DNA of 64,000 bases, from positions 1 through 64,000 of the forward strand of contig JAHBXX010000018.1 in NCBI GenBank assembly GCA_019636245.1, written 5' to 3'. The translations under genes and the position numbers were made by a program. This DNA comes from Planctomycetota bacterium. GTDB lineage: Bacteria; Planctomycetota; UBA1135; UBA2386. The first letter of the stretch is position 1. Every line of letters starts with the position of its first letter. This document shows, piece by piece, positions 39,813 to 52,478 of this stretch. The notes under the pieces were generated by a model, which did no database searches, was not told where the DNA came from, and was given only the letters and a program-made list of their open reading frames with translations.

Positions 39813-41732
39813 ATGACCCACCCCCTCCCCGCCACGCCTCCCCGGCCGCGCCGCACCGCCAACTGGCCGCCCGCAGCCGCGCTCGCCGTCGCCCTCGCGG
39901 CCTGCGGTGGCAGCGACAAGTCGTCGACCCCGCCGCCGCCGCCCAACACCCCCCCCACGATCCAGGCCCCGCCGGGCCTCAGCGGCGCCGGCGCGCAGCG
40001 CTCGTTCACCCTGGCGGTCGATGGCGCCCAGGTGCTGGAGTTCACCGCCAGCGATGCCGACGGCGATGGCCTGCAGTGGCTGGTGCAGGCGATCGACGGC
40101 GACGCGGCCGCGGCCGGCGTCACCTTCCCGTCGCCGTGGGTGGGCGCGACGTTGGCGTTGTCGCTCGCGCCGACGGCGGTGCCGACCGCGGTGCTGCTGA
40201 CGGTGCTCGTCGAGGATCCGTACGGGGCGGCGGCCGCGATCGACCTGCGGCTGGTGCGTTCGGGCCCGCCCGTGCTGCTCTCGGTCGCGCCGGACAGCGC
40301 CTTCGCCGCCCACCCGCAGCAGGTGATGCTGCGCGGCAGCGCCCTGTCGCTGGGCGGAACCGCGGTGACCGTCGCCAGCTTCGGCGGCGTGGCGGCGACG
40401 GCACTCACCGTGCTCGACGACCAGACGGTGCGCTGCGCGACCCCGACCGGCGTCGCGACCGGCCCGACGCCAGTCCAGGTCTCCCACCAGCACGGCACCT
40501 CGCAGCTCCCGGCCGAGGCGTTCCGGATGTATGCGTTCCCGCCGGCCTTCGGCGCCACCGACGAACGGCTCGACGCGGTCGCCGCGGCAGCGCCAGCGTG
40601 GGCCCGCGACGGTGCCCGCGTGCAGGTGGCGTGGCTCGAGGGCAACACCGTGGTGCACCGGGCCTCCGCCGACGGCGGCGCCACCTGGACCCCGGCGACG
40701 CCGCTGAGCGGCGGCGAGCTCGCGAGCGAGCCGCAGGTCGTCCAGGCTGGGACCAACGTGCTGGTCGCCTGGCTCGGCGGCGGCAACGCGGTGCACCTGC
40801 GCGCCTCCGCCGATGGCGGCGCCTCGTTCGCGCCAGACCGGCTGCTCGACACCGGCCAGACCGTCGCCCAACCCCGGCTGGCCGCCAGCGGCGACCGTGC
40901 CTACGCCGTCTGGCGGCGCGGCGAGCCCGGCCTGGGCACCGCGCGGCTCGTGGGCTGCGCGTCCGCCAACGGCGGCGGCGATTGGACCACACCGGTCCCG
41001 ATCGGCGACGGCGGCGGCAACCAGACCGACCCCGTGCTCGCCTGCGACGGCCCGCAGGCGTGGATCGCCTTCCTCGACCAGCGGGACGGACCGACGGTGG
41101 CCGGCGTCTACAACGCGCGCTCGACCAACGGCGGCACCTCCTGGTCGCCGCCGCTGCGCCGCAGCCTCGCCGGTGCCCCCGCCGGCGCGCCGCGGTTGTG
41201 CCAGGACGCCGGTTGGGTGTGGCTCGTCTGGCCACGCGCGGGGTTGCTCGAGTTCCTGGTCTCGGCCGATGGCGGGCTGTCGTGGCCGTCGGTCGGCAGC
41301 GAACTGCGCAGCAGCGGCCTGGGCGCCATCACCGAAGCCCACGTCGCCTGCGAACGCGACCGGCTGCACGCGATCTACGTCGTCGCCGGCACGGCGGTCG
41401 AGTGCACGCGCATCAGCGGCGTCGGCACCCAGCCGCAGCACGTCCCGCTCGGCGGCAGCGGCGGTCCGGTCGGCGAGCCCGTCGTCCGGACCTGCGGCAA
41501 CTACGTGTTCGCCGCCTGGCGCTCTGGCGACGTCGCGGGCGGCGCGGCGCGCCTGCAGCAGACGGTGTCGGTCGACCGCGGCCTGACCTTCGCGGCGCCC
41601 GCCGGCTTCGGCGATGCCACGGCGGCCCAGGAGCGCCCGCAGCTGCTGCTCGACGGCAGCCGGATGCTGCTCGGCTGGCTCGACCACCGGGTCGCTCCCC
41701 AGGGCCTGTTCACCAACCGGTCGCAGCCCTGA
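39813..41732 (+). CDS. sialidase-fold (Asp-box/BNR repeat) lipoprotein with an IPT/TIG domain
   Basis: A 639-residue lipoprotein (lipobox LAAC, Cys31). Parts in order: a Pro-rich spacer, a cadherin/Ig-like segment VLEFTASDADGDGLQWLV (~70-140), an IPT/TIG domain (PVLLSVAPDSAFAAHPQQ, ~148-225), then a beta-propeller (~240-639). The propeller has repeated Asp-box motifs: ASADGGATWTPATP, ASADGGASFAPDR, STNGGTSWSPPL, VSADGGLSWPS. It is probably a surface glycan- or protein-binding propeller. Sialidase catalytic residues were not identified, so an enzymatic role is not claimed. Confidence 0.78.
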   Translation: MTHPLPATPPRPRRTANWPPAAALAVALAACGGSDKSSTPPPPPNTPPTIQAPPGLSGAGAQRSFTLAVDGAQVLEFTASDADGDGLQWLVQAIDGDAAAAGVTFPSPWVGATLALSLAPTAVPTAVLLTVLVEDPYGAAAAIDLRLVRSGPPVLLSVAPDSAFAAHPQQVMLRGSALSLGGTAVTVASFGGVAATALTVLDDQTVRCATPTGVATGPTPVQVSHQHGTSQLPAEAFRMYAFPPAFGATDERLDAVAAAAPAWARDGARVQVAWLEGNTVVHRASADGGATWTPATPLSGGELASEPQVVQAGTNVLVAWLGGGNAVHLRASADGGASFAPDRLLDTGQTVAQPRLAASGDRAYAVWRRGEPGLGTARLVGCASANGGGDWTTPVPIGDGGGNQTDPVLACDGPQAWIAFLDQRDGPTVAGVYNARSTNGGTSWSPPLRRSLAGAPAGAPRLCQDAGWVWLVWPRAGLLEFLVSADGGLSWPSVGSELRSSGLGAITEAHVACERDRLHAIYVVAGTAVECTRISGVGTQPQHVPLGGSGGPVGEPVVRTCGNYVFAAWRSGDVAGGAARLQQTVSVDRGLTFAAPAGFGDATAAQERPQLLLDGSRMLLGWLDHRVAPQGLFTNRSQP

Positions 41733-41826
41733 CCGGCGGTCGCGGCGCCCCCTGATTTGCGAAGCCGATGCCGTGCTCGGCATGGGGCGAGCCGGGGCCA
41801 GCGCGGCGAATTTCGCTACCGGTGGG

Positions 41827-41855
41827 TTGCGATCGCCGCAGCAGCCCAATAGATA
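41827..41855 (+). promoter_or_regulatory. promoter of the ribonucleotide-reductase leader
   Basis: TTGCGA (41827-41832), 17 bases, TAGATA (41850-41855). The predicted start is near 41862, giving a leader of about 300 bases before GTG 42162. Confidence 0.45.
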
Positions 41856-41861
41856 GTGGGC

Positions 41862-42161
41862 CTCTGGGGCACGCCGCCCGCTCGTTCCCATGGCCCGTTT
41901 CCGACCCGGGTGGCGTGCAGCAGGTCCTGGCGGCTTGGTCGGCCGCCGGGAGCGTGCCGCCGCCTGACCTCGTCGCCGGCCCCACCGACTGCCCTGAGGG
42001 CAGCGGTGCCGGCTGCGGGACCAGCGGGGCACCGGCCGGAGCACAGCCTGGAGGCAACGATGGCAGCGGCGCCAGTTCGACGACTCGGTCTCGATCGGTC
42101 CCGGCGCCGGGCAAGGTCAACACTGGCGGGTGGCGGTCCCACCCGGTGAGGAGGAAGCAGC
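41862..42161 (+). ncRNA. long structured 5' leader of nrdJ (candidate cis-regulatory RNA)
   Basis: About 300 untranslated bases with three strong nested stems: CACGCCGCCCG 41870-41880 with CGGGTGGCGTG 41907-41917 (one G-T pair); AGGTC 41922-41926 with GACCT 41966-41970, enclosing GGCGGC 41929-41934 with GCCGCC 41956-41961; and GCCGG 41975-41979/CCGGC 42009-42013, CACCG/CGGTG and CTGCCC/GGGCAG (41989-42003). No B12 box or other known riboswitch signature was found. The gene is AdoCbl-dependent, so ligand-controlled regulation is plausible but unproven. Confidence 0.45.
42148..42157 (+). promoter_or_regulatory. strong Shine-Dalgarno sequence of nrdJ
   Basis: GAGGAGGAAG, with the GGAGG core seven bases before GTG 42162. 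It is much stronger than most sites in this window, consistent with a leader-controlled mRNA. Confidence 0.75.
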
Positions 42162-45796
<3,635 letters not shown>

Positions 45797-45812
<16 letters not shown>

Positions 45813-45831
45813 CGGAGCCACCCGCCGCCGC
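45797..45831 (+). repeat. 35-bp direct repeat, copy 1 (nrdJ 3' end)
   Basis: Identical to 45909-45943, 112 bases downstream. It includes the hairpin GGTTGCTCC-TGAC-GGAGCCACC (45801-45822), whose loop holds the nrdJ stop codon. The sequence after the repeat (CCCCC...GGCTCGGG) is also similar in the two copies. Confidence 0.85.
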
Positions 45832-45908
45832 CTGCCCCCCGCGGCTCGGGCCGATCCTGACGCCGCGCGCGACGCGCCACCCGACGGCCTTCGAGCCGCG
45901 AACCCACG

Positions 45909-45943
45909 GTCGGGTTGCTCCTGACGGAGCCACCCGCCGCCGC
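45909..45943 (+). repeat. 35-bp direct repeat, copy 2
   Basis: Exact copy of 45797-45831 in non-coding DNA after nrdJ, with the same hairpin at 45913-45934. Confidence 0.85.
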
Positions 45944-45948
45944 GTTCC

Positions 45949-45961
45949 CCCGAGGCTCGGG
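45949..45961. terminator. palindrome between convergent nrdJ and the dehydrogenase gene
   Basis: CCCGAG-G-CTCGGG, just before the end of the convergent gene at 45962. No T run follows. Together with the two repeated hairpins it may stop transcription from either side. Confidence 0.35.
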
Positions 45962-47536
45962 CTACTCGAGCACGCCGTCCACCCGGCGCCGGATGCCGCG
46001 TGGATTGCCGTCCCGCAGCTCCTCCGGCAGCTGGTCCTGCGGCCAGTCCTGCCAGCAGGCCGGCCGCACCCAGCGCCCGATCGAGGTGACGCCGACCGCC
46101 GAGAAGCGCGCGTCGGTCGTTGCCGGCCAGGGCCCGCCGTGCACCATCGACGCGCACACCTCGACGCCCGTCGGCACCCCGTTGGCGATCAACCGTCCGA
46201 CCCGGCGGCGCAGCCCGGCCACCAGCCCGGCGTGCGCAGCGAAGTCGTCGTCGTCGGCGTGCACCGTCGCGGTCAGGTAGCCCGGCATCGCCTGCACGAC
46301 CGCCGCCAGTTCCGCGTCGTCCGCGCACGGAACGGCGACCAGCGCCGGGCCGAAGATCTCGCCGCGCAGCCGCGCATGCTCGAGCACCGCGGCCGGCGTC
46401 GCGCCCAAGAGCCTCGGCCGCATCGCGGTGGCGGCGCCGCTGTCCCCCGCCGCCGTCGCCAGCACCTGCACCGGCAGCGACTCCACCTCGGCGAGCGCCC
46501 GCTCGTAGCCGCTGCGGATCGTCGTGTGCACGGCCGTTCCTGGCTGCGTCTGGGCGAACTCCGCCCGCAGCGCGGCCGCGAACGCTGCCGCGCCCGGCCC
46601 CGACCGCCACAGCACCAGTCCGGGGCAGGTGCAGAACTGCCCGCTCGCCAGCGTCGCGGACGCCGCCAGCTGCGCCGCGATCGCCGGGCCACGCGCCGCC
46701 AGCGCGCGGGGCAGCACCACCACCGGGTTCGCCGAGCCCATCTCGGCGAACACCGGGATCGGCTGCGGCCGCGCCGCGGCCAGGTCGAACAGCGCCCGAC
46801 CGCCCTGGTGCGAACCGGTGAAGCCGATGGCGGCGATCGCCGGGTGCCCGACCAGAGCCGCCCCCGTGGCCGGCAGCCGACCGTGCAGCAGCGAGAACAC
46901 CCCAGCCGGCAGACCGAGCGCCCGCACGGCGGCGCCGACCACGCCACCGACCAGTTCGCTGGTGCCCGGGTGCGCCGGGTGGCCCTTGACGACCACCGGG
47001 CAGCCCGCGGCCAGCGCCGACGCCGTGTCGCCGCCGGCCACCGAGTAGGCGAGCGGGAAGTTCGAGGCGCCGAACACCGCGACCGGGCCGAGCGCGACCA
47101 GCATGCGCCGCAGGTCGGGCTTGGGCTGCGGCCGGCGCATCGCATCGCCACGGTCGATGCACGCCTCGACCCACGAACCCTCCTCGAGCAGGGCGGCGAA
47201 CTGGCGCAGCTGGTTGCAGGTGCGGCCGCGCTCGGCGGCGACGCGGTCGGCGGGCAGGGCCGTCTCGGCCGTGACGCGGTGCAGCAGACCATCGCCCAGT
47301 TCCTCGAGGCCGTCGGCGATGCGCCGCAGCAGCGCCGCGCGCCGGGGCGCCGGCACCGACGCGTAGTCCGCCGCCGCCGCTCCCGCGTGCTGGCACGCCG
47401 CATCGATCTGCTCGGCCGAGGCCTCGTGGTAGGCCGGCGCCAGGGGCAGACCGGTGCGTGGGTCCTGGCCGTGGAAGGCCTCGCCTGCGCCGGCCGCCGC
47501 CGCGCCGGCGACGAAGTGATGGCCCGCGAGCGTCAT
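45962..47536 (-). CDS. alpha-ketoglutaric semialdehyde dehydrogenase-like aldehyde dehydrogenase
   Basis: A 524-residue NAD(P)-dependent aldehyde dehydrogenase. It has VAVFGASNFPLAYSVAGGD, GFTGSHQGGRALF, the general base in FAEMGSANPVV and the nucleophile Cys in ASGQFCTCPG. Length and these motifs match 2,5-dioxovalerate (KGSA) dehydrogenases. Such enzymes finish non-phosphorylative pentose or hexarate oxidation, or hydroxyproline breakdown, by making 2-oxoglutarate. ATG 47536 overlaps the stop of the DapA-family gene (ATGA), which fits those pathways. Confidence 0.88.
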   Translation of the reverse strand: MTLAGHHFVAGAAAAGAGEAFHGQDPRTGLPLAPAYHEASAEQIDAACQHAGAAAADYASVPAPRRAALLRRIADGLEELGDGLLHRVTAETALPADRVAAERGRTCNQLRQFAALLEEGSWVEACIDRGDAMRRPQPKPDLRRMLVALGPVAVFGASNFPLAYSVAGGDTASALAAGCPVVVKGHPAHPGTSELVGGVVGAAVRALGLPAGVFSLLHGRLPATGAALVGHPAIAAIGFTGSHQGGRALFDLAAARPQPIPVFAEMGSANPVVVLPRALAARGPAIAAQLAASATLASGQFCTCPGLVLWRSGPGAAAFAAALRAEFAQTQPGTAVHTTIRSGYERALAEVESLPVQVLATAAGDSGAATAMRPRLLGATPAAVLEHARLRGEIFGPALVAVPCADDAELAAVVQAMPGYLTATVHADDDDFAAHAGLVAGLRRRVGRLIANGVPTGVEVCASMVHGGPWPATTDARFSAVGVTSIGRWVRPACWQDWPQDQLPEELRDGNPRGIRRRVDGVLE

Positions 47537-48438
47537 CCGGCCACCTCCGGTCGTGCCGCGAGGGCGCGCTCGACCAGCGCCAGCGCCTGCGCGCGCAGCG
47601 CCGGCTCGAGCGGCAACCGCGGCGGCCGCACGCGCTCGTCGCCGCGGCCCACGGCGCCCTGCACCAGCTTGACCAGCTGCACGAACTCCGGTTGCGTGTC
47701 GAGCCGCAGCAGCGGCAGGAACCACTCGTAGAGCCGGCGCGCTTCGTCCCGGCGCCCGGCCAGCGCCAGTTCGAACAGCCGCACCGATTCGCGTGGCAGG
47801 GCGTTGACCAGCCCGGCGACCCAACCCTGCGCGCCCGCGGCGACGCCCTCGAGCAGCATGTCGTCGAGGCCGACCAGCACGCGGAGCCGGTCGCCGCAGA
47901 GCGCCCGCACCGCGGTCACCCGCCGCGCGTCGCCGCTCGATTCCTTGACCGCGACGAGGTTGGCGTGCTCGTCGGCGAGCGCCGCGATCGTCCCGGGCAC
48001 GAAGTCGGCGCCGTAGGCGGCCGGGTTGTTGTAGAGCATGCAGGGCAGGTCGGTGGCCGCGAACACCGCGGCGACGTGCGCCAGCGCCTCGCGCACGGGA
48101 CCGCGATGGGCATACGGCGGCAGCACCATCAGCCCCCGACAACCGGCCGCCGCTGCGATCCCCGCCAGTTGCACCGCGTCCCGGGTCGCCAGCGCGCCGA
48201 TGCCGGGCAGCACCGGCTTCGTGCCGGCCACCGCGACGCAGAGCTGCAGCACGCGCTCCTTCTCGCGAACGGCCAGCGTGTTGCCTTCGCCGAGGGAGCC
48301 GAGCGGGATCAGGCCGGCGCAACCGCCTTCGAGCTGCCAGCGCGCGTGCGCCTGCAGCGCCGCCTCGTCGACCGCGCCATCGCCGTCGAATGGCGTCGTC
48401 AGCGCCGAGAGCACGCCGCGGAACGGATTCACCCGCAT
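47533..48438 (-). CDS. DapA-family lyase/dehydratase (sugar-acid or hydroxyproline pathway)
   Basis: A 301-residue class I aldolase-fold enzyme. Schiff-base Lys165 is in [10 protein letters not shown], with the Tyr of [10 protein letters not shown] (~136) and the substrate loop [14 protein letters not shown] (~43-56). Paired with a semialdehyde dehydrogenase, it may be a 2-keto-3-deoxy-sugar-acid dehydratase, 5-dehydro-4-deoxyglucarate dehydratase, or pyrroline-hydroxycarboxylate deaminase. It is not the housekeeping DapA by context. A divergent promoter region of 86 bases separates it from the ABC1 gene. Confidence 0.83.
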   Translation of the reverse strand: MRVNPFRGVLSALTTPFDGDGAVDEAALQAHARWQLEGGCAGLIPLGSLGEGNTLAVREKERVLQLCVAVAGTKPVLPGIGALATRDAVQLAGIAAAAGCRGLMVLPPYAHRGPVREALAHVAAVFAATDLPCMLYNNPAAYGADFVPGTIAALADEHANLVAVKESSGDARRVTAVRALCGDRLRVLVGLDDMLLEGVAAGAQGWVAGLVNALPRESVRLFELALAGRRDEARRLYEWFLPLLRLDTQPEFVQLVKLVQGAVGRGDERVRPPRLPLEPALRAQALALVERALAARPEVAG

Positions 48439-48486
48439 GCGGACAGGAGACGCGCCCCCGCTGCCGGGGGCAAGCCCGGGCCCGTA

Positions 48487-48515
48487 TTGCCCGCCCCGGG
48501 TGGACCGCCTACGGT
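48487..48515 (+). promoter_or_regulatory. promoter of the ABC1/UbiB gene
   Basis: TTGCCC (48487-48492), 17 bases, TACGGT (48510-48515), nine bases before ATG 48525, so the leader is two or three bases. Confidence 0.52.
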
Positions 48516-48524
48516 CCGTGGGCG

Positions 48525-50177
48525 ATGCCGTTCGACGCCCTCGACCGCCTGCAGAAGAACGGCAAGCGCGCCGCCGAGGTCGCCGGCGTGCTGGCCAAGT
48601 ACGGCCTCGCCGACCTGCTGCGCTGGCTCGACGTCGACTGGATCCAGAACCGCCTGCGCAGCGCCGACGGACAGGTCCTGCACGACCAGCCGCTGCCGGT
48701 GCGCATCCGGCTGGCGCTCGCCGACCTCGGCACCACGTTCATCAAGCTCGGTCAGGTGCTGAGCACGCGACCCGACCTGGTCGGCGCCGAACTCGCGACC
48801 GAACTGGCGCAGCTCCAGGCGGCGACGACGCCGGATCCGCCCGCCACCGCCCGCGCCACCGTCGAGAGCGAGCTCGGCCGTCCGCTGGAGGAGCTGTTCG
48901 CCGCGTTCGCGCCGCAGGCGTTCGCGTCGGCGTCGATCGCGCAGGTGCACGCGGCCACGCTGTTCGACGGCACCGAGGTGGTCGTCAAGGTGCAGCGGGC
49001 CGACGTGCGGCAGCGGGCCGAGGCCGATCTGGAGATCCTGGACGCGCTGGCGCGGCTGGCCGAACGGCACTCGAACCTGCTGCGCCCCTACCAGCCGATC
49101 GCGGTCGCGCGGCACTTCCGCCGCATGCTGCAGCGCGAGCTGGACTTCACCTACGAGCGGCGCGCGCTCGACGCCTTCGCGCGGCGCTTCGCCGGCGACC
49201 CGACGGTGCGCTTCCCGGCCTCGATGCCGGCCCTGAGTTCGAAGTCGGTGCTGACGATGGAACGGCTCGACGGCATCGCCGCGGCCGACACCGCCGCGCT
49301 GCGCGCGTCCGGCGCCGATCTGGGCCTGTTCGCGCGCCGCGGCGCGGCGATCTACCTCGCCATGCTGTTCCGCGACAGCGTCTACCACGCCGATCCGCAC
49401 CCCGGCAACCTGCTGCTGCTGCCCGGCAACGTCGTCGGCGTGCTCGACTGCGGCATGGTGGGCCGCATCGATCCGGAACTGCGCCTGCAGGTCGAGTCGT
49501 TGCTGTTCGCCGCCGTCGAGCGCGATGCGGCCGAACTGGCCGAGATCGTGCTGCGGGTCGGCAAGGCGCCGCTCGACACCGACCGGGCCGCGCTGGCCGG
49601 CGATCTCGACGAGTTCCTGGCCGACTACGTCGACCATCCGCTGCACGACCTGGACGTCGGCGGAGCGCTGCGCAACCTGTTCGACCTGGTGAGGCGCTAC
49701 GGCATCGTGCTGCCGGCGCCGCTGTCGCTGCTGCTGCGCACCCTGCTGGTGCTCGACGGCACCTCGCGGTCGCTCGACCGCGACTTCAGTCTCGCCGAAC
49801 TGATCGAGCCGTTCTACGAATCGGCGCTGCGCCGCCGCCTGTCCCCCCGCGCGCTGGCACGGCGGCTGCGCCGCAGCTTCCGCGACTGGGACCGCCTGCT
49901 CGACACCCTGCCGCGCGACCTGCGCGACGTGCTCGGCCGCCTGCGCGGCGGCAACCTGCGCATGCGGCTCGAGCACGGCCACCTGGACGCCGTGCTGAAC
50001 AGGCTGACGCTGGGCATCCTGGTGGCGGCCCTGGTGCTCGGCGGATCGGCGCTGTGGGCCAGCGACGCGCCGCCGCGCCTCGGCGGCGTGTCGGTGCCCG
50101 CGGCGCTGCTCTACGCCCTCGCGGCCCGGCTCGGCTGGCGCCTCCTGCGCGCGATCCGCCGCTCGGGCGAACTGTGA
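48525..50177 (+). CDS. ABC1/AarF/UbiB-family atypical kinase
   Basis: A 550-residue protein of the UbiB family, ATPases needed for polyprenyl-quinone metabolism. The KxGQ N-terminal signature is [14 protein letters not shown], then Ala-rich [11 protein letters not shown], Lys in [21 protein letters not shown] and VLDCGMVG. Two C-terminal membrane helices (~490-545) anchor it. It may act on quinone or the polyketide-type lipids of this organism, but no direct link is visible. ATG 48525 lies nine bases after a -10 box. Confidence 0.9.
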   Translation: MPFDALDRLQKNGKRAAEVAGVLAKYGLADLLRWLDVDWIQNRLRSADGQVLHDQPLPVRIRLALADLGTTFIKLGQVLSTRPDLVGAELATELAQLQAATTPDPPATARATVESELGRPLEELFAAFAPQAFASASIAQVHAATLFDGTEVVVKVQRADVRQRAEADLEILDALARLAERHSNLLRPYQPIAVARHFRRMLQRELDFTYERRALDAFARRFAGDPTVRFPASMPALSSKSVLTMERLDGIAAADTAALRASGADLGLFARRGAAIYLAMLFRDSVYHADPHPGNLLLLPGNVVGVLDCGMVGRIDPELRLQVESLLFAAVERDAAELAEIVLRVGKAPLDTDRAALAGDLDEFLADYVDHPLHDLDVGGALRNLFDLVRRYGIVLPAPLSLLLRTLLVLDGTSRSLDRDFSLAELIEPFYESALRRRLSPRALARRLRRSFRDWDRLLDTLPRDLRDVLGRLRGGNLRMRLEHGHLDAVLNRLTLGILVAALVLGGSALWASDAPPRLGGVSVPAALLYALAARLGWRLLRAIRRSGEL

Positions 50178-50236
50178 CCGGCGACCCGCCGCCTGGCCGT
50201 GGCGTCCGGGGCGATGGGCCGCCATCCTCTGCCGGC

Positions 50237-51271
50237 ATGAACGAACCCGCGCACCGCCCCGCCCAGCGCGACATCGCCCGCAAGCTGGGCCTGCCGGTCG
50301 CCCGCCGGCACATCCTGCTGTGCTGCGATCCGACCGAACCGAAGTGCTGCGACCGCGAGCGCGGACTCGCCGCCTGGGACTACCTGAAGCGGCGGCTGCG
50401 CGAGCTCGGTCTGTCCGAGGCCGGCGGCGTGCTGCGCACCAAGGCGAACTGCCTGCGCATCTGCAGCGGCGGCCCGATCGCCGTCGTGCATCCCGAGGGC
50501 ACCTGGTATGGCGAATGCGATCCGGCCGTGCTGGAGCAGATCGTGCAGCGCCACCTGATCGGCGGCCAGGTCGTCGCCGAGCACGCGATCCTGTCGCAGC
50601 CGCTCGCCGGCGGGCGGCTCGACATGAAGGGCGACTGGAACCGCCGCGCCCGCGAGAACGCGGAGTACTACATCGCCACCGCCGCGCCCGACGCCGGCGA
50701 AGCGTTCCGCAGCTCGGGCGAACGCGACGTCAAGGCCTTCTTCAGCGACCTCGAGCACCTGCTGCATCCCGCCCAGACCGTCGCCGACATCGGCTGCGGC
50801 ATCGGCCGCATGGACGAGTTCGTGGCCCCGCGCGTGCACAGCCTGGTCGGCGTCGACGTCAGCGGCGAGATGGTCGCCCGCGCGACCGAGCGCCTGCGCC
50901 ACCTGCCGAACGTGCGCTTCGTCGAGGGGGACGGCTTCACGCTGCCGCTGCCCGACCGGAGCCTCGGCCTGGTGTTCTCGCACATCGTGTTGCAGCACAC
51001 GCCGCGCCACGTCGCCCGGGGCTACTTCGCCGAGGCGTGGCGCGTGCTGCGGCCGGGCGGCGACTTCGTGTTCCAGATGCCCGAGGCCGTGCCCGGCGCG
51101 CCGCCCGATCCGCCCGGCGACGACACCTTCGAGATGCGGTTCTGGTCCGAACCGGACCTGCGCACGGCCGTCGAGCTGGCCGGCTTCACCTGGCTCGGCG
51201 TGAAGCGCTTCCCGGTGCACTCCGAGTACCTGGACTTCCACCAGCTGCGCGTGCACTGCCGACGCCCCTGA
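50237..51271 (+). CDS. fusion of a thioredoxin-like [2Fe-2S] ferredoxin and a SAM-dependent methyltransferase
   Basis: A 344-residue protein. Residues ~1-115 match the thioredoxin-like (2Fe-2S) ferredoxin family: [49 protein letters not shown], with the four cluster cysteines present. From ~130, [17 protein letters not shown] opens a class I methyltransferase with motif [33 protein letters not shown] and [11 protein letters not shown]. The two halves are in one frame with no intervening stop. The function is unknown; the ferredoxin may supply electrons or sense redox state for the methyltransferase. An internal start near residue 128 could give a separate methyltransferase. Confidence 0.8.
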   Translation: MNEPAHRPAQRDIARKLGLPVARRHILLCCDPTEPKCCDRERGLAAWDYLKRRLRELGLSEAGGVLRTKANCLRICSGGPIAVVHPEGTWYGECDPAVLEQIVQRHLIGGQVVAEHAILSQPLAGGRLDMKGDWNRRARENAEYYIATAAPDAGEAFRSSGERDVKAFFSDLEHLLHPAQTVADIGCGIGRMDEFVAPRVHSLVGVDVSGEMVARATERLRHLPNVRFVEGDGFTLPLPDRSLGLVFSHIVLQHTPRHVARGYFAEAWRVLRPGGDFVFQMPEAVPGAPPDPPGDDTFEMRFWSEPDLRTAVELAGFTWLGVKRFPVHSEYLDFHQLRVHCRRP

Positions 51272-51275
51272 TGGC

Positions 51276-51303
51276 TTGCGGCCCGCGTCGCCGGCGGTAG
51301 GGT
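51276..51303 (+). promoter_or_regulatory. promoter of the thioesterase, leaderless
   Basis: TTGCGG (51276-51281), 16 bases, TAGGGT (51298-51303), six bases before GTG 51310. Confidence 0.5.
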
Positions 51304-51309
51304 GCCGCG

Positions 51310-51711
51310 GTGGACTCACCGGATGCGTTCGCGGCGACGCCCTGCAACCGCTGGTTCGGCTTCCGCCTGCGCCACCGCACCGCCGAACGCGTCGAACTCG
51401 AACTGCCGGTGCGCGACGAGTTCGCGCAGGAGGCCGGCGTCGTGCAGGGCGGCATCCTGACCGCGCTGGCCGATGCCGCCGCGGTGCAACTACTGTGGCC
51501 CGATCTGGGACCAGCCCGGACGATGACCGGCACCGGCTGCTCGCTGCAGTTCCTCGCCAGCGCCACGGCGGCGGGCGGACCGCTCCTTGCGACCGCAACG
51601 CCGCTGCGCATCGGCCGCATGCTCGCGGTCTGCGAGAGCGTGGTCCACCAGGACGGCCGCCTCGTCGCCAAGGGCACGTTCACGTTCCTGCTGCGCGACC
51701 GCCGGCTATAG
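51310..51711 (+). CDS. PaaI-type hotdog thioesterase
   Basis: A 133-residue single hotdog-domain protein that hydrolyses acyl- or aryl-CoA thioesters. Active-site pattern AGVVQGGILTALADAAA (~45-61) is present, followed by GTGCSLQFLA and a final KGTFTFLLRD strand. Usual length for the family. GTG 51310 lies six bases after a -10 box, and no better start is in frame. Confidence 0.88.
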   Translation: MDSPDAFAATPCNRWFGFRLRHRTAERVELELPVRDEFAQEAGVVQGGILTALADAAAVQLLWPDLGPARTMTGTGCSLQFLASATAAGGPLLATATPLRIGRMLAVCESVVHQDGRLVAKGTFTFLLRDRRL

Positions 51712-51712
51712 T
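51685..51712 (+). promoter_or_regulatory. promoter of the methyltransferase at 51726
   Basis: TTCCTG (51685-51690), 16 bases, TATAGT (51707-51712), 13 bases before ATG 51726. It lies at the end of the thioesterase gene. Confidence 0.48.
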
Positions 51713-51725
51713 TCGGCGCCGGCCC

Positions 51726-52427
51726 ATGGCCATCACCGCGCTGTTCAACCGCCTGTCGCTGCGTTCGCGCCGCATCAAGATGGCGCTGCTGGAACGCCAC
51801 CTGCCGCTGCTGGGAACCGAGCGCGTGCTCGACATCGGCAGCCAGGTCGACAGCCAGTCGCGGCAGGTCCTGGAACGGTTCCCCGACAAGAGCCGCATCA
51901 CCGCCGCGAACCTGTTCCCGGAGCATCTGGACGCGATCCGCGCCGCCTATCCCGGCATCCACACGGTGCAGGCGGACGCGCGCAAGCTGCCGTTCGAGGA
52001 CAAGTCCTTCGACCTCGTCTACAGCAACGCGGTGATCGAGCACGTGGGCACGCTCGCCGACCAGCAACGCATGGCCGACGAGATCCGGCGCGTCGGCAAG
52101 CGCTGGTTCCTGACCACCCCGAACAAGTGGTACCCGTTCGAGTTCCACGCCCGGATGCCGTTCGTGTCGTGGCTGCCGCCGCGCTGGATGCACCGCGTGA
52201 CCAGGCTGTGGGGCTACAACCACGTCGCCGGCCGCTACCAGCGTGGCAACGACTTCAGCGACGTGCACCTGCTGACCGCGCGCCAGCTGCGGCGCATGTT
52301 CCCCGATTCGCTGGTGCTGCGCCCTCGGGTCACGTTCTGGCCCGAGACGCTGGTCGTCGTCGGGCCGGTCGCTCCGGACGGCACGCTGCCGGCGCCGCCG
52401 CGGGTCGCGGCCTCGCCCTCGCCGTGA
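51726..52427 (+). CDS. class I SAM-dependent methyltransferase (type 11)
   Basis: A 233-residue soluble methyltransferase. Motif I is RVLDIGSQVDSQSRQVL, with an unusual Ser-Gln instead of Gly-rich end. Motif IV/V is FEDKSFDLVYSNAVIEHVG. The FLTTPNKWYPFEFHARMPF segment is typical of small-sugar or lipid methyltransferases in polysaccharide clusters. The last ~25 residues are Pro/Ala-rich. The acceptor is unknown. Confidence 0.83.
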   Translation: MAITALFNRLSLRSRRIKMALLERHLPLLGTERVLDIGSQVDSQSRQVLERFPDKSRITAANLFPEHLDAIRAAYPGIHTVQADARKLPFEDKSFDLVYSNAVIEHVGTLADQQRMADEIRRVGKRWFLTTPNKWYPFEFHARMPFVSWLPPRWMHRVTRLWGYNHVAGRYQRGNDFSDVHLLTARQLRRMFPDSLVLRPRVTFWPETLVVVGPVAPDGTLPAPPRVAASPSP

Positions 52428-52478
52428 GGCCTCCGGCCGTCCCGCCCGGCGCCGCGGGCGGAACGACCGGGAGCCAGC

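Noticed and set aside
41856..42149. 97-codon frame in the nrdJ leader
   Set aside because: No Shine-Dalgarno, biased composition, and the region is better explained by strong RNA stems.
41862..42161. Cobalamin riboswitch
   Set aside because: Expected because the enzyme uses adenosylcobalamin, but neither a B12 box nor the conserved core could be found on either strand by eye. Left as an unassigned structured leader.
47533..48438. Housekeeping dihydrodipicolinate synthase (dapA)
   Set aside because: The gene is coupled to a semialdehyde dehydrogenase rather than lysine genes, and its substrate loop GSLGEGNTL fits sugar-acid or hydroxyproline lyases better.
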